Positions 35,178-44,400 of a DNA stretch of 64,000 bases are shown piece by piece (positions within the stretch are counted from its first letter, which is position 1; the number at the start of each line of letters is the position of its first letter). Under the pieces are notes generated by a model that saw only the letters and a program-made list of their open reading frames with translations, did no database searches and was not told the DNA's origin. Position numbers and translations under genes: made by a program. The stretch is from Tethya wilhelma (taxonomy: Eukaryota > Porifera > Demospongiae > Tethyida > Tethyidae): positions 1,198,951 to 1,262,950 of the forward strand of contig CAXIPT010000004.1 of NCBI GenBank assembly GCA_964030475.1, read 5' to 3'.

Positions 35178-35856
35178 ATACGTGCATGAGCATTGAATGC
35201 TACTACTTTAAGCAAAATTTAAACTCTTGTCTTTCCAAAAGTTCATTATACTTTGTTTTCCCTCCAAGAATACAGATCACTCATGTTGTTTAGACAATGT
35301 GGATTGAGTTTACAAAACAATTGAAACTAAAAGAATACCTGCATGCACCTTAGTTGACATGTTATCAAAAGCTTAAAGGTTTAAGCAAAAGTAAACTTGT
35401 ATTCACTCTTGTCTTTCCAAAAATTCATTATACTTCGTTTTCTCTTCAATACAGATCCATTCGTGTTGTTTAGAAAATGTGGATTGAGCTACAAACAATG
35501 CATGTACCTTAGTTGACATGTTATTTAAAATTTAAAAGCAAGCATAAACAATTTCAAACAGACTCTATACCTCCTATTCTCTTGACCAATCAATATGCAA
35601 CATTTATAGCTCCAATGTTATCCTGCACACATAACTCAACTCCTACCTTCATCATCATGGATAGCCACCACAGAGGTTCCATTCACAAATGCCACTCTAT
35701 TGTCAGATGAGGAGAGGGTCAGGTTGAATGTTCTCCCATCCTGACTAGGTGCATCCATCTGTTGATTGTTTACAATGGCAACACTTATACAGAACCTGGT
35801 CACAGTGTTGTTCACAGTGAAGTCAGTTGGTCCAGTTAGCTCAAAATCTGGTGGAG
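17713..35856 (-). CDS. large adhesion-type GPCR (Calx-beta, Ig, FN3, HRM, TSP3-like, GAIN/GPS, 7TM), about 42 exons
   Basis: Consistent GT-AG exons run from 35,856 down to about 17.7 kb on the minus strand and form one receptor. Order: Calx-beta-like; several Ig-like domains; FN3; more Ig-like modules; HRM-like; SEA-like and Cys-rich pieces; TSP3-like calcium repeats; a second HRM; GAIN ending in a GPS; seven membrane helices; a long acidic Ser/Thr-rich cytoplasmic tail. Many domain-edge introns are phase 1, as expected for shuffled extracellular modules. The N-terminus and signal peptide are not visible: the first exon found (35,647-35,856) starts at an acceptor and the next gene begins at 36,262 on the other strand. 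A misplaced contig (30,061-32,772) interrupts the gene and removes the start of one Ig exon. Adhesion GPCRs self-cleave at the GPS and signal through a tethered agonist; the ligand here is unknown. Blocks are described separately. Confidence 0.85.
18653..18696. repeat. (GT)n microsatellite at the tail-exon 3' splice site
   Basis: Reads as (CA)n in receptor sense, directly upstream of the tail exon; shorter and interrupted (gtgtgcgtgtg) compared with 13,871-13,944. Confidence 0.95.
18820..20910 (-). CDS. GPCR seven-transmembrane block and proximal tail
   Basis: Exons in order: 20,804-20,910 (TM1, VSYVGCGISVACLLITVIFF), 20,595-20,706 (TM2, FNAVHFFVHLNLALSLLIAF), 20,323-20,476 (TM3-4, FLSAFCWMLCEGIMLYLLLV ... 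RWWMFLLIGY), 19,963-20,047 (loop, ITVAARHQYYGVRDENGDLI), 19,800-19,866 (TM5, CWLSVDRGTIFGFVAPMLLI), 19,554-19,669 (TM5 end and basic loop), 19,265-19,391 (TM6-7, VVLLPLLGLTWTFGLLTV ... WIFTILNSLQ), 19,120-19,161 (GVGILFFHVIRNDR), 18,978-19,049 and 18,820-18,880 (basic and Ser/Thr-rich tail). The CEG in TM3, the GLTWTFGLL motif in TM6 and the FHVIRNDR helix 8 are typical of adhesion-family (B2) receptors such as latrophilins. The block sits in the plasma membrane and would couple to G proteins. Confidence 0.9.
20063..20099. repeat. (GT)n microsatellite at a 3' splice site
   Basis: CA repeat in sense, just upstream of the acceptor of exon 19,963-20,047. Confidence 0.9.
20992..22852 (-). CDS. 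GPCR GAIN domain with GPS cleavage motif
   Basis: Exons 22,649-22,852 (SLTMQLVEATTPRQDSLLPN ...), 22,358-22,426, 22,075-22,195, 21,820-21,987, 21,606-21,696, 21,372-21,530 and 20,992-21,130. The last two join in frame to give the GPS: NFTCATWNFSDP | IGNGSWVTDG ... VECVSNHLTSFAVLVD. It has the expected Cys/Trp pattern and the HLT tripeptide, so autoproteolysis between Leu and Thr is predicted, leaving TSFAVLVD as the tethered agonist. The exon chain is collinear with GAIN-A (helical) and GAIN-B (beta) of other adhesion GPCRs. Confidence 0.9.
21544..21581. repeat. (GT)n microsatellite at a 3' splice site
   Basis: CA repeat in sense, about 13 bases upstream of the acceptor of exon 21,372-21,530. 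Confidence 0.95.
23054..24275 (-). CDS. GPCR Cys-rich, TSP3-like and second HRM modules
   Basis: Exon 24,151-24,275 is Cys-rich (CPCTTEANVV ... CSGVTQSPCLCNNSVCE). Exon 23,731-23,865 has DSDGDSYPDVALDSPACTN and exon 23,448-23,518 has DNCPFVINPDQNQDVC, both matching thrombospondin type-3 calcium-binding repeats (D-x-D-G-D, NCP..xNPDQxD). Exons 23,260-23,366 and 23,054-23,148 together form an HRM/hormone-receptor motif (MWPNTLRNTTSTQRCPGG ... ATRYCGIDGNWTIPVVTEC) directly before the GAIN exons, the usual position. A calcium-stiffened stalk ahead of the HRM-GAIN unit is inferred. Confidence 0.8.
24281..24294. repeat. short (GT)n tract at a 3' splice site
   Basis: Short CA repeat in sense, 5 bases from the acceptor of exon 24,151-24,275. 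Confidence 0.85.
24356..29831 (-). CDS. GPCR middle stalk: FN3, Ig-like modules, first HRM-like and SEA-like exons
   Basis: Exons (sense order): 29,493-29,831 FN3 (PPNPVDDFYIFG ... AIIEWCV ... TTYSLLIVANNSNG); 28,979-29,332, 28,370-28,708 and 27,529-28,141 Ig-like (for example NCTPSDPTAPVRWRTFPTG; ETCGTYTCRS); 27,370-27,426 short linker; 27,170-27,271 and 26,628-26,933 Ig-like (VSLRCTPNDTRAPILWRLLV joins in frame to RGIDLENP); 26,103-26,404; 25,886-25,986 (GTYTCQSQ); 25,548-25,811 Ig-like; 25,302-25,376; 24,846-25,153 HRM/CCP-like (CPQEVGKGFFWPRTEEGF ... TRNCLDGGEWESIDVTPC); 24,356-24,584 SEA-like (AYIASIVVVFEVTLSQPP). All have AG acceptors and GT donors. Domain names rest on residue patterns; individual Ig assignments are less certain than the overall picture. 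Confidence 0.75.
26041..26083. repeat. (GT)n microsatellite near a 3' splice site
   Basis: CA repeat in sense, within the tract upstream of exon 25,886-25,986, with extra GT-rich sequence between. Confidence 0.95.
29835..29905. repeat. (GT)n microsatellite at a 3' splice site
   Basis: Long CA repeat in sense that ends 3 bases before the acceptor CATAG of the FN3 exon. Confidence 0.95.
29993..30059 (-). CDS. GPCR Ig exon cut by a contig end
   Basis: Donor TTTG|GTAAG lies at 29,992. The exon reads RVCAAIMAEDSTISELVS..LLKF, the F-G strand half of an Ig domain, and joins in phase 1 to the FN3 exon (G+GT TTC ATC CCA). Its 5' half is missing because the contig ends at the N at 30,060. The internal ATG is a residue within the domain, not a likely start. 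Confidence 0.65.
30731..31795. repeat. diverged tandem duplicate of a ~520-bp unit inside the insertion
   Basis: Unit 1 starts at about 30,729 (tcatacgtacggtagtatg) and unit 2 at 31,248 (tcatacgtacggtagtacg). They stay alignable (actgcatgcaaggcct, aagccacaa.a.tgccattt, ttccttgatactcgtttt) to about 31,790 with roughly one difference per ten bases. No ORF. Present only in the misplaced haplotype, not at 40.7 kb. Confidence 0.8.
31874..32255. mobile_element. MITE with ~105-bp inverted-repeat arms, copy 2
   Basis: CAAGTAGCAAAAATTTCAAA at 31,874 is mirrored at 32,255, and the arms extend through GTGTAGGAATGGGCAGTGCT and CACATGACTACTTCATTT. Same family as 12,083-12,425, with better preserved arms. 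Confidence 0.85.
32903..35856 (-). CDS. GPCR N-terminal block: Calx-beta-like exon and Ig-like exons
   Basis: Exon 35,647-35,856 encodes PPDFELTGPTDFTVNNTVT ... FVNGTSVVAIHDDE, a Calx-beta-like domain ending in the typical I-x-D-D-E strand, with phase 1 at both ends. Exons 34,997-35,119 (VRSGSSVTLLCSV ... ITFQWFNTNG) and 34,457-34,651 (GGLIITSILTSQAGVYGCRP) are two halves of one Ig domain. Exons 33,796-34,152 and 32,903-33,289 are further Ig-like domains (FICTIGADLSVDID ... MTLSCRS; YTITCSVSLPRDV ... LTRRCVG). Calx-beta is also a feature of sponge aggregation factors, but here it belongs to a membrane receptor. Upstream exons, including the signal peptide, are not found. Confidence 0.8.
35133..35176. 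repeat. (GT)n microsatellite at a 3' splice site
   Basis: CA repeat in sense, 12 bases upstream of the acceptor CCCCCAG of exon 34,997-35,119. Confidence 0.95.
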
Positions 35857-36261
35857 CTGTATGTACGAAAAGAAAGAAACAATAATTATTTCAATAATAT
35901 CCAATTTTGTGCCGTGTTTACTATTAGCTAATCAGTTGAATTTTTCTTCCCAATGTTTTTATCTACGCTATCAGATACTTCAGACATGAAATGATTTGGG
36001 ATTTTTATATCACATTTAGCTAGCACTGCTTAATGTAAATAATATGAATTAATTTATGAAAATAGTCTAGTGTGTACATGCATTACACAGAGGAATTGTA
36101 TGAATCAAAATGTATTTTTCCTTTCAAAACTATTGTTGCCGAAACATAAATAACTACCATTATTTAAGCAGCTATTTCTGCATTATTATGTTCACTGACA
36201 AACGAGTCTTTCCCTGCCAGAAACTCCAAGATAAAAATTATTTGATTCGATTGTTACCATC
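35857..36261. promoter_or_regulatory. divergent intergenic region upstream of array gene 1
   Basis: No exon is seen. Phrases (ttcttcccaatgttttt ... tttgggat; ttcactgac ... cctgcca) recur upstream of array gene 2 at 41,090-41,360 (cttcccaatgtttctt, actttgggattac, ttcactgacgattagacact), so this is probably the duplicated promoter region of the array genes. Confidence 0.45.
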
Positions 36262-39200
36262 ATGACCAGAAAGATTAAAAGTGCTAAGAATCTATTGGTT
36301 CTTCTCTCCTTCTACTTGATATTCAATTCTGTTCAAGCAGAATTTGATGAACTTAATCAAACTTATGTCTATGCTATTCCTGTAACTCAAAGTGATGGAA
36401 ATGAATCAACCATTGTATCTTGTCCAGCTAGTGAGTGCTACACTCTTCAAGATCTCAGTCAAACATACAAGTTCACCTCAAACACAACCCTTTCCCTGCT
36501 GCCAGGAGTGCATACAATAACAAGGAATACTTCACTAGTCATTCAAAATGTCCAAAATTTTTCTATTATTGGAAATGCTGAATCAAATGATATTTCAGTC
36601 ATAGAATGTCTGAATTCTACAGTATTTATGATTCAGCTAAATCAAGTATCAGATGTAGTAGTACGAGGCTTTGAAATTAGCAGATGTAGTAATCTTGGCA
36701 AAAAATTTATAGGGTTTGATATATTTAGTATTTTAGGAAACTATAAGTTAATTGACCATAAAATACTAGTATTTACTGATATATTCAACATTGCCATAGA
36801 TAGTGTTCATGTACACCACAATGGTGGAATAGGCCTTTGGATGCATCAAGTGTATGGCAATGTAGAGATAAAAAACTCCATGTTCACACACAACAAAGAG
36901 AATCTTAATATACAGTTATTGTCACCATTTTACACCAAAGTGGCAAAAATTATTGATAAAAATGTCCTTAACTTGACAATTTCAAACACAGAATTTAGTT
37001 TCAGTAAAACAAACGATGATGGAGTGGTCATTGCAATTGAAGTACCACAGCACAGTTTTAATGTTTCCTTACAAAATGTACTGGTACAGAACAATGACAT
37101 TGAAGGTGGATTTATGATAAGTCTTGCTGGCAGTCCTAAAATGATATCGAAATTATTTATTCAACAACTCGAACTTACAAGCTACATAAAAAGGAAAAAA
37201 GTAGAACAAGACCTTTTCTGTAATTCAGAGTATTGCTTTAACTATGGTGGATTTCACCTTAGATTTTCTGGAAGAGTAAACATGAATATTTCTGACAGTA
37301 ATTTCACTGGTCCAGGATCGTGCATTAGGATAGTCAGTCAAAACAGAGAAGAGAGACACAATATGACCATGAGGATTGAACAAACAAGATTTGCTAATAA
37401 TCTCTGTAAGTGTGGAGCTCTGAGCATGGATGATGTGTATGAGGCTACACTACATAACGTAGCGATTTCACAGTCTTTAAAGTCTCTTAGAATTTTCAAC
37501 AGTAATGTCACACTTTATGGCAACTGTTCATTCGAACACAACAATCATGGTAGTTTTTTTATTGAAGACAGTGCTTTATCAGTTGGCATTAACAGCAACG
37601 TTTTGTTCGAAAATAATGATTGCTCTAACAGCAGTACAAATTGCCCAATTTTCGAAGCTCAGTCCTCATATATAATAATATTCAAAAATACTTACATGCT
37701 GTTCAGAAATAACACTGGAACTGGTATTCTTGTGTTATATAATTCATTTCTTCATATTCATGGAAAAACAAGCATGGTGTTTGACAGCAATCATGGAAAA
37801 AATGGTGGAGCACTATCTCTGTATGCAAGATCACGGATTGAAATTTGTCCTTTATATACCTACGAAAGAATCTGCTATCATATGAATAAGAAAAATACTA
37901 TTGCAGGATTTACTATGATGCTTAAGTCAATGGGGTGTAGGTTTAACTTTAAGAATATTTCGTTCATCAACAACCATGCATCAGAGAGAGGAGGTGGAAT
38001 ATTCATTGATGATTCTTCTTATTTTAGCCCAACTTCATCAGGTTTGCAACTATTCGCGATTAAAGGGGGTACTTATGAATACTTTAAACTAAAATTGACT
38101 AACAACACAGCTGACATAGATGGAAGTGCAATATACGGAGGCTGGGTTATTTACCATACAAGTCCAAAAAATGTAATAGTAACTGGTGAACAGAATGATC
38201 TTTCTACCATTTCCTCAAATCCAGTGCGTGTCTGTATGTGTGTCTCATTGGTACCCAATTGTAGCATAACAGAACATGACATAATTACCTATGCAGGAAG
38301 AACTATTCATCTTGATGTTGTTGCAGTTGGACAAAGCTATGGAACTGCACATTCAATAGTACATGCTGAGTTTAAAAATAACAAAAACAACCACAAGACA
38401 ACACTAAGGGAAGGACAAGATATTCAAGAAGTAAACAATACATGTAGCAGTTTAAGTTACACAATCTTTTCATCAAAAAAGATTGAACTGTTAGAATTGA
38501 CAGTTCGTAAGGAAAACACTCCAGATTTGGATAAAATGCAAGAAAGTTTGGATCATTTATTTTTTATAAATTCTCTTCATAATGAAATTGAAATACTAAA
38601 ACAACAATTCTCAGTAAAGGTTATATTTGATGAGTGTCCTCTCGGATTTTCATTCAACTATTCAGCAAAGAGCTGTTTCTGTCATCCAATTTTACTCAAA
38701 CACCAGATATATGACTGCAACATTGAAACCTTGGAGATCAGGAAACCCAGTCAAAAATGGCTCAATGCTACTTTTGTTCATAACTTAGAAAATGACACTG
38801 GTGTTATTGTCAGCAATCACTGCCCTTTTGATTACTGCAAACAAAGTTTATCATTGTTGGTGTTGAAGAATCCGGATGACCAATGTGATTTGAATCGATC
38901 GGGAATACTCTGTGGAGGTTGTCAAGCCAATTTCAGTCACACACTTGGAACATCAAAATGTAAATCATGCTCTAATTTATGGACAATACTTTTGGTTCCA
39001 GTTGTAGTCATATTAGGTATCCTGATAATAGCTGCAATGCTTGCTTTGAACCTTAATGTCTCCACTGGTTTCCTAAATGGTTTGGTTTTGTATGCCAACA
39101 TCATCCGAGCAAACAACACAACATTCTTCAAATCAGAATCATTCCTCAGTTACTTCATTGCTTGGTTTAACCTAGACCTGGGCATTGAAATGTGTTTCTA

Positions 39201-40179
39201 CAATGGACTTGATGCCTATGCCAAGACCTGGCTTCAGTTCATCTTCCCTCTCTACATCTGGACCATTATGATCATCCTCATCTTACTGAGTCGTCGCTAT
39301 GTCTTTGTTACCAGGCTGTGTGGCTCAAATGTTGTACAAGTACTAGCAACACTGTTCCTGCTTTCCTATGCAAAGCTCATTCGAACAATTATCACAATCT
39401 TTCAGTCAACTACTCTTGTCTATCCTGATGGCTACAAGAGAATGGTGTGGCTTTATGATGGAAACGTGGACTACCTTAAAGGAAAGCATATTCCTCTTTT
39501 CATTGCTGGCCTCACAGTTCTTCTCTGTCTCTCAATACCTTACACTGTTAGTCTACTCTTTATCCAGTGGCTAAGAAAATACAACCATTATAGACTATTA
39601 CTTTGGGTTGGTAAACTGAAGCCTCTCTTTGATGCCTACACAGGTCCATTCAAAGTGAAACATGTCTACTGGTTTGGAGTACTACTGCTAGTTCGAGTGG
39701 CACTTTATCTCGTGTTCTCTATAAATGTATCTGGAGATACTTCACTGAACCTGATGGCTATCAGTACAGCCATGATGTTTATCTTCTCCTATCTTGTACT
39801 TGTCGGAGGAGCCTATGAATCAGCACTGGCGAATGCTGTTGATGTATCCTTTATGCTCAACCTTGGCATTTTAACAGCAGGCACACACTTCTATGGGGAC
39901 CCATACAGCATGAGTACCATTTCAGTCAGTGTAGCTTTCTGCCAGTTTATCTTTATAGTTTTATATCATCTCTACTTGAAGATCACAGAGACAAGAAAAG
40001 GAAGACAGTTGAATGAAAGTCTACAAGCTAAGATCAAACAAATTGTTATGTCCAAGAAAGTACTGAGAGAGTATTTTGCTCCACCAGTTCAAACACGCAC
40101 ACACATTTCACATTCATCCATTGAACTAAAAGAACCATTGCTGGTTGATGCCCACATGCACCCACCAAACATATCTTGA
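36262..40179 (+). CDS. array gene 1: beta-helix ectodomain, Cys-rich cassette and polytopic TRP-like membrane protein (1305 aa)
   Basis: Single-exon ORF. A signal peptide lies at about 1-26 (LLVLLSFYLIFNSVQA). A conserved lead module follows (CYTLQDLSQTY ... LSLLPGVHTIT ... IQNVQNFSIIG), then about 550 residues of right-handed parallel beta-helix-like repeats rich in Asn and N-glycosylation sequons, with a Pmp-like GGG/GGA turn (NNHASERGGGIFIDD). Next comes a module starting SSNPVRVCMCV (about 651) and a Cys cassette: CPLGF (about 792), CPFDYC (854), CGGC, LGTSKC (about 895). From about 905 there are 8-9 hydrophobic segments, including VVQVLATLFLLSYAKLIRTI and WFGVLLLVRVALYLVFSI, then a short cytosolic tail with ELKEPLLVD. 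The topology suggests a surface receptor or channel; the membrane part recalls fungal-type TRP-like proteins (PF06011), an uncertain assignment. Confidence 0.8.
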   Translation: MTRKIKSAKNLLVLLSFYLIFNSVQAEFDELNQTYVYAIPVTQSDGNESTIVSCPASECYTLQDLSQTYKFTSNTTLSLLPGVHTITRNTSLVIQNVQNFSIIGNAESNDISVIECLNSTVFMIQLNQVSDVVVRGFEISRCSNLGKKFIGFDIFSILGNYKLIDHKILVFTDIFNIAIDSVHVHHNGGIGLWMHQVYGNVEIKNSMFTHNKENLNIQLLSPFYTKVAKIIDKNVLNLTISNTEFSFSKTNDDGVVIAIEVPQHSFNVSLQNVLVQNNDIEGGFMISLAGSPKMISKLFIQQLELTSYIKRKKVEQDLFCNSEYCFNYGGFHLRFSGRVNMNISDSNFTGPGSCIRIVSQNREERHNMTMRIEQTRFANNLCKCGALSMDDVYEATLHNVAISQSLKSLRIFNSNVTLYGNCSFEHNNHGSFFIEDSALSVGINSNVLFENNDCSNSSTNCPIFEAQSSYIIIFKNTYMLFRNNTGTGILVLYNSFLHIHGKTSMVFDSNHGKNGGALSLYARSRIEICPLYTYERICYHMNKKNTIAGFTMMLKSMGCRFNFKNISFINNHASERGGGIFIDDSSYFSPTSSGLQLFAIKGGTYEYFKLKLTNNTADIDGSAIYGGWVIYHTSPKNVIVTGEQNDLSTISSNPVRVCMCVSLVPNCSITEHDIITYAGRTIHLDVVAVGQSYGTAHSIVHAEFKNNKNNHKTTLREGQDIQEVNNTCSSLSYTIFSSKKIELLELTVRKENTPDLDKMQESLDHLFFINSLHNEIEILKQQFSVKVIFDECPLGFSFNYSAKSCFCHPILLKHQIYDCNIETLEIRKPSQKWLNATFVHNLENDTGVIVSNHCPFDYCKQSLSLLVLKNPDDQCDLNRSGILCGGCQANFSHTLGTSKCKSCSNLWTILLVPVVVILGILIIAAMLALNLNVSTGFLNGLVLYANIIRANNTTFFKSESFLSYFIAWFNLDLGIEMCFYNGLDAYAKTWLQFIFPLYIWTIMIILILLSRRYVFVTRLCGSNVVQVLATLFLLSYAKLIRTIITIFQSTTLVYPDGYKRMVWLYDGNVDYLKGKHIPLFIAGLTVLLCLSIPYTVSLLFIQWLRKYNHYRLLLWVGKLKPLFDAYTGPFKVKHVYWFGVLLLVRVALYLVFSINVSGDTSLNLMAISTAMMFIFSYLVLVGGAYESALANAVDVSFMLNLGILTAGTHFYGDPYSMSTISVSVAFCQFIFIVLYHLYLKITETRKGRQLNESLQAKIKQIVMSKKVLREYFAPPVQTRTHISHSSIELKEPLLVDAHMHPPNIS

Positions 40180-41409
40180 TTGGATATCACTATGATTAAA
40201 AGTCATCCCCATAATTTACATCAATCACACATCTTGTTTCTTTGGTTATACTCTCATTATTAATTTTACTATTATTGTTTTGATGTTGTCATTATTTCAT
40301 TTGTGCCATTATTATTGTTTTCTTGTGTGCAGCTTTCCCAATTTTTATAATTTCATTAGATTATAAACAGTAAACTTTGGGATCAGTGTTACTCAGTAAA
40401 TATAAAAGCAATTTTAAGTCATGTGATTCAATTCTTGTTTGTAAAATTTAGGCTATTATTATCATCTTAATTCACATGACTAACAAGTATCTTTCTTATT
40501 TAGATTTGTAAACAGTCTGCAATTACTTCTTAAAACTTTATCATAATTCTCTACTTCATATACCTAAGAATGTCTCACAAAATCATACAGTAAACAATTC
40601 ATATCAATTATCAATAATATCAATATTACTATCGAATAATTTATCATGTCATTGAATTGAAATACTATGATAAATTGTAGACTAAATAACCAGATCCACA
40701 ATACATTTACTTTAAACTAGTCCGTTGCAAAGTTATAATTATGCTGCCACTGGATTAACATTACTCAAAGTTCTTAAGTTCTTTATAAAATTCCATCCAT
40801 GGTTCAGACATCAAAATCATTTAAAATGACTAAAATTAATGCCTTAATTCACAATTTGTTGTATGGCCATTCTGTACTTTCTTTACACCATGCACATGTT
40901 AACTGATTAATGTCACTAATGACAACGATTATATACTGCTAGTTACATGAATGCTATAGAGTTGTTTTCAATTGTCACACTTAATTTATTGCTCTATACT
41001 TTTTAATATATATAATAGTTTCAGTGAACAATACTTTTTATGCATTTTTGTCTTGTTTACCAGTTGATCAGTAGAATAATTGTTCAATTTTCTTCCCAAT
41101 GTTTCTTGTAATGTCACACAAAAAAACTTTGGGATTACAACAAATAAAAATTAATAATGATTTCTGATAAAAAAGTTATGAAAATTGCTCAAGGTGTTTA
41201 TAATTATGTAAATTGAAATGTGAGCATGACATATATGTATTATATTAATGTTAATGTTATCGAAAATTACAATTGGTACACAAGTAACCATAAAAATGAT
41301 GATTATTTAAGCACACTTTCAGGTATCATTTCAAGTTCACTGACGATTAGACACTTGCCAAAAAAAAAAAAAAAAAAAAGATTTGATCTTCATCATCATT
41401 ATTGGAAAG
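40180..41409. promoter_or_regulatory. intergenic region between array genes 1 and 2
   Basis: AT-rich with no gene. It is represented a second time, inverted, at 30,061-32,772. A run of 20 A (41,360-41,379) lies just 5' of gene 2. At 40,712 a TA marks where the other haplotype carries 1.5 kb of extra repeats. Confidence 0.6.
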
Positions 41410-44400
41410 ATGAAAAGTGTTCAGAATCTATTGGTCATTATCAGCTGCTACTTATTACTCAATTATGCGAAAGCAGAATTTGATGACAATCGAACTTATG
41501 TCTATGCTCTTCCTACAACTCCATTTGATGGAAATGAATTAACCAATACATCTTGTCCAGCTAGCAAATGCTACACTCTACAGGATCTCAGTCAAAGATA
41601 CAAGTTCACATCAAACACAACCCTTTACTTACTGCCTGGAGTTCATACAATAACAAAGAATACTTCACTAGTTATTCAAAATGTTCAAAACTTCACCATT
41701 ATTGGAAATGAAGAGTTCAATGATACTACAGTAGCTGTTATAGAATGCTTAAATTCTACAGCCTTCATGATCCAATTAAAACAAATGGAAGGTGTAGTTT
41801 TACGTGGCATTGAAATCAGTGGATGTAATAATCTTGGTACAACATATGAATCAATGAGCGATATTTTCCCTCTATTTAAAAAAAGGCTTAATCTACTATC
41901 ATTTTCTAAAAAAAGAAAAATTAGCATATTAATTGATGATTCAGCTAACATTGTGCTGGGTAACGTTTATGTATACCGAAGTGGTGGAATAGGACTATGG
42001 ATGCAGCAGGTATATGGCAACATAGAGATACGAAAATCAGAATTTGCCTACAACACTGAAAACTGCATCATACAAGTATCGTCAACAATCATTGATTTGG
42101 AAATGCCAGAAATCATTGATAAACATTGGATGAACCTTACAATTTCAAATACTGACTTTAGTTTTAGCCAAAATACCATTAATGGAGTGTCCATTAAAAT
42201 TGAAGTACCAGAGCACAGCTTTAGTGCATTTATTCACAATGTACTAGTGAAGAATTATGATATTCAAGGTGGATTTATGGTAACTTTTGATAGCAGTCAT
42301 CAAATAATGACAAAATTAAGCATTACAGAACTCACACTATTGAGCTTAATAAAAAGCAAAGAAACACAAGACAATTTGTGTGAAGAATATTGCAATTACT
42401 ACGGTGGACTTCACCTAATGTTATCTGGAAGAATTAACATGCATATTTCTGATAGCAATTTCATAGGCCCTGGATCTTGCATTAGGATTAACGATGTCAA
42501 CGAATTGAAGAACAGACACAAATTCAGTATGAAGATAATACAAACTACATTTGTTAATAATCTCTGTAAGTGTGGAGCTCTAAGCATTGATAATGTGTAC
42601 AATGCTACACTACGTGACTTAGTGGTTTCATTTTCTTTAAAGACACTTAGAATTTTCAACAGTAATGTCACACTTCATGGCAATTGTTCATTCCTTTCTA
42701 ATCATGGTAGTTTTCTGGTTGAAGATAGTACTCTGTCAGTAGGAGCAAACAGCAATGCTGTGTTTGAAAACAACAACTGTTCCAACAACACTGTTCACTG
42801 TCCTATTTTTGAAGCTGAGACTTCAAATATAAGGATATTCAGACACACTAGTATGCTGTTCAGAAACAACACTGGAACTGGTATACTTGTCTTACACAAT
42901 TCAATTCTTCAATTTCTTGGAAAAACAAAAATGGTATTTCATAGCAATCATGGGAAAAATGGCGGAGGACTATCTCTGTATGCAAGATCTCAGATTAAAA
43001 TTTGCAGCAATCATGCATATTCTGACAAAAGAGCTTGCTATAATGTTAACAACTATGACATTGTGGATTTTTTTATAAAAAATTGGCAGCTGTGTACCTA
43101 TTACTCCATGCATATTTTGTTCATCAACAACCATGCAACAGAGAAAGGTGGTGCAATATTTATTGATGATTCCTCCTATTTTAGTCCACTTTCAGGCTTA
43201 GAGAAATCACAACTTCAAGCATTTAAATTTAATCGCAATGCCAATAGATTCAGACTTAACTTCATTAACAACACAGCTGACATAGCTGGAAGTGCGGTGT
43301 ATGGTGGCTGGATTATGTACCACTTATATCTGAGAAGAGTAAGAGTAAAATTTAGTGGCCAAAAGAATAATCTTTCTATATCCTCAAATCCAGTACGTGT
43401 CTGTATGTGTGTCTTATCAGTGCCCAATTGTAGCATAACTGAACACAAAGTGATTACATATGCAGGAAGAACTGTTTTTCTTGATGTTGTTGCAGTTGGA
43501 CAAAGGAGTGGAACCATGAACTCAATAGTATATGCCACGTTAAAAAGTAATCAAAACAATCATCAGACCATACTAAGTGAAGGACAGGAAATTCAAGAAG
43601 TTGATAATATTTGTACAAGTTTAAGGTACACAATTTTCCCATCTAAAAAGATTGAACAACTTGAATTGACAGTTAGCAGAGAAAACACTCCAGATTTGGA
43701 TAGACTGCAAGAAAGTTTGCAACATTTATTTTTTATAAATTCACTTCATAATGAAATTGAAATACTAAAACAACAATTCTCAGTAAAAATTATATTAAAT
43801 GAGTGTCCTCTTGGATTTTCATTCAACTATTCAGCCAAGAGCTGTTGGTGTCATCCAATTTTACTCAAACACCAGATATATGACTGCAACATTGAAACCT
43901 TGGAAATCAGGAAGCCCAGTCAAAAATGGCTCAATGCTACTTTTGTTCATAACTTAGAAAATGACACTGGTGTTATTGTCAACAATCACTGCCCTTTCGA
44001 CTACTGCAAACAAAGCCTATCATTACTAGTATTAGAGAATCCAGATGACCAATGTGATTTCAATCGATCAGGAATACTCTGTGGAGGTTGTCAAGCCAAT
44101 TTCAGTCACATACTTGGAACATCAAAATGTAAACCGTGCTCTAATTTATGGACAATACTTTTGGTTCCAGTTGTAGTCATATTGGGGGTCCTTATAATAG
44201 CTGCAATGCTTGCTTTGAACCTTAATGTCTCCACTGGATTCCTAAATGGTTTGGTTTTGTATGCCAATATCATCCAAGCGAACAACACAACATTCTTCAA
44301 ATCAGAATCATTCCTCAGTTACTTCATTGCTTGGTTTAACCTAGACCTGGGCATTGAAATGTGTTTCTACAATGGACTTGATGCCTATGCCAAGACATGG

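Noticed and set aside
36262..40179. Possible bacterial contamination because of Pmp-like repeats
   Set aside because: The genes sit in the same AT-rich, repeat-laden scaffold with a eukaryotic signal peptide, N-glycosylation sequons and a polytopic C-terminus, and have no autotransporter barrel. One group has TATA-type promoters.
30061..41379. A large natural inverted duplication around array gene 1
   Set aside because: The inverted arm is bounded exactly by single Ns, interrupts an Ig exon and differs only at allele level, so misplacement explains it better.
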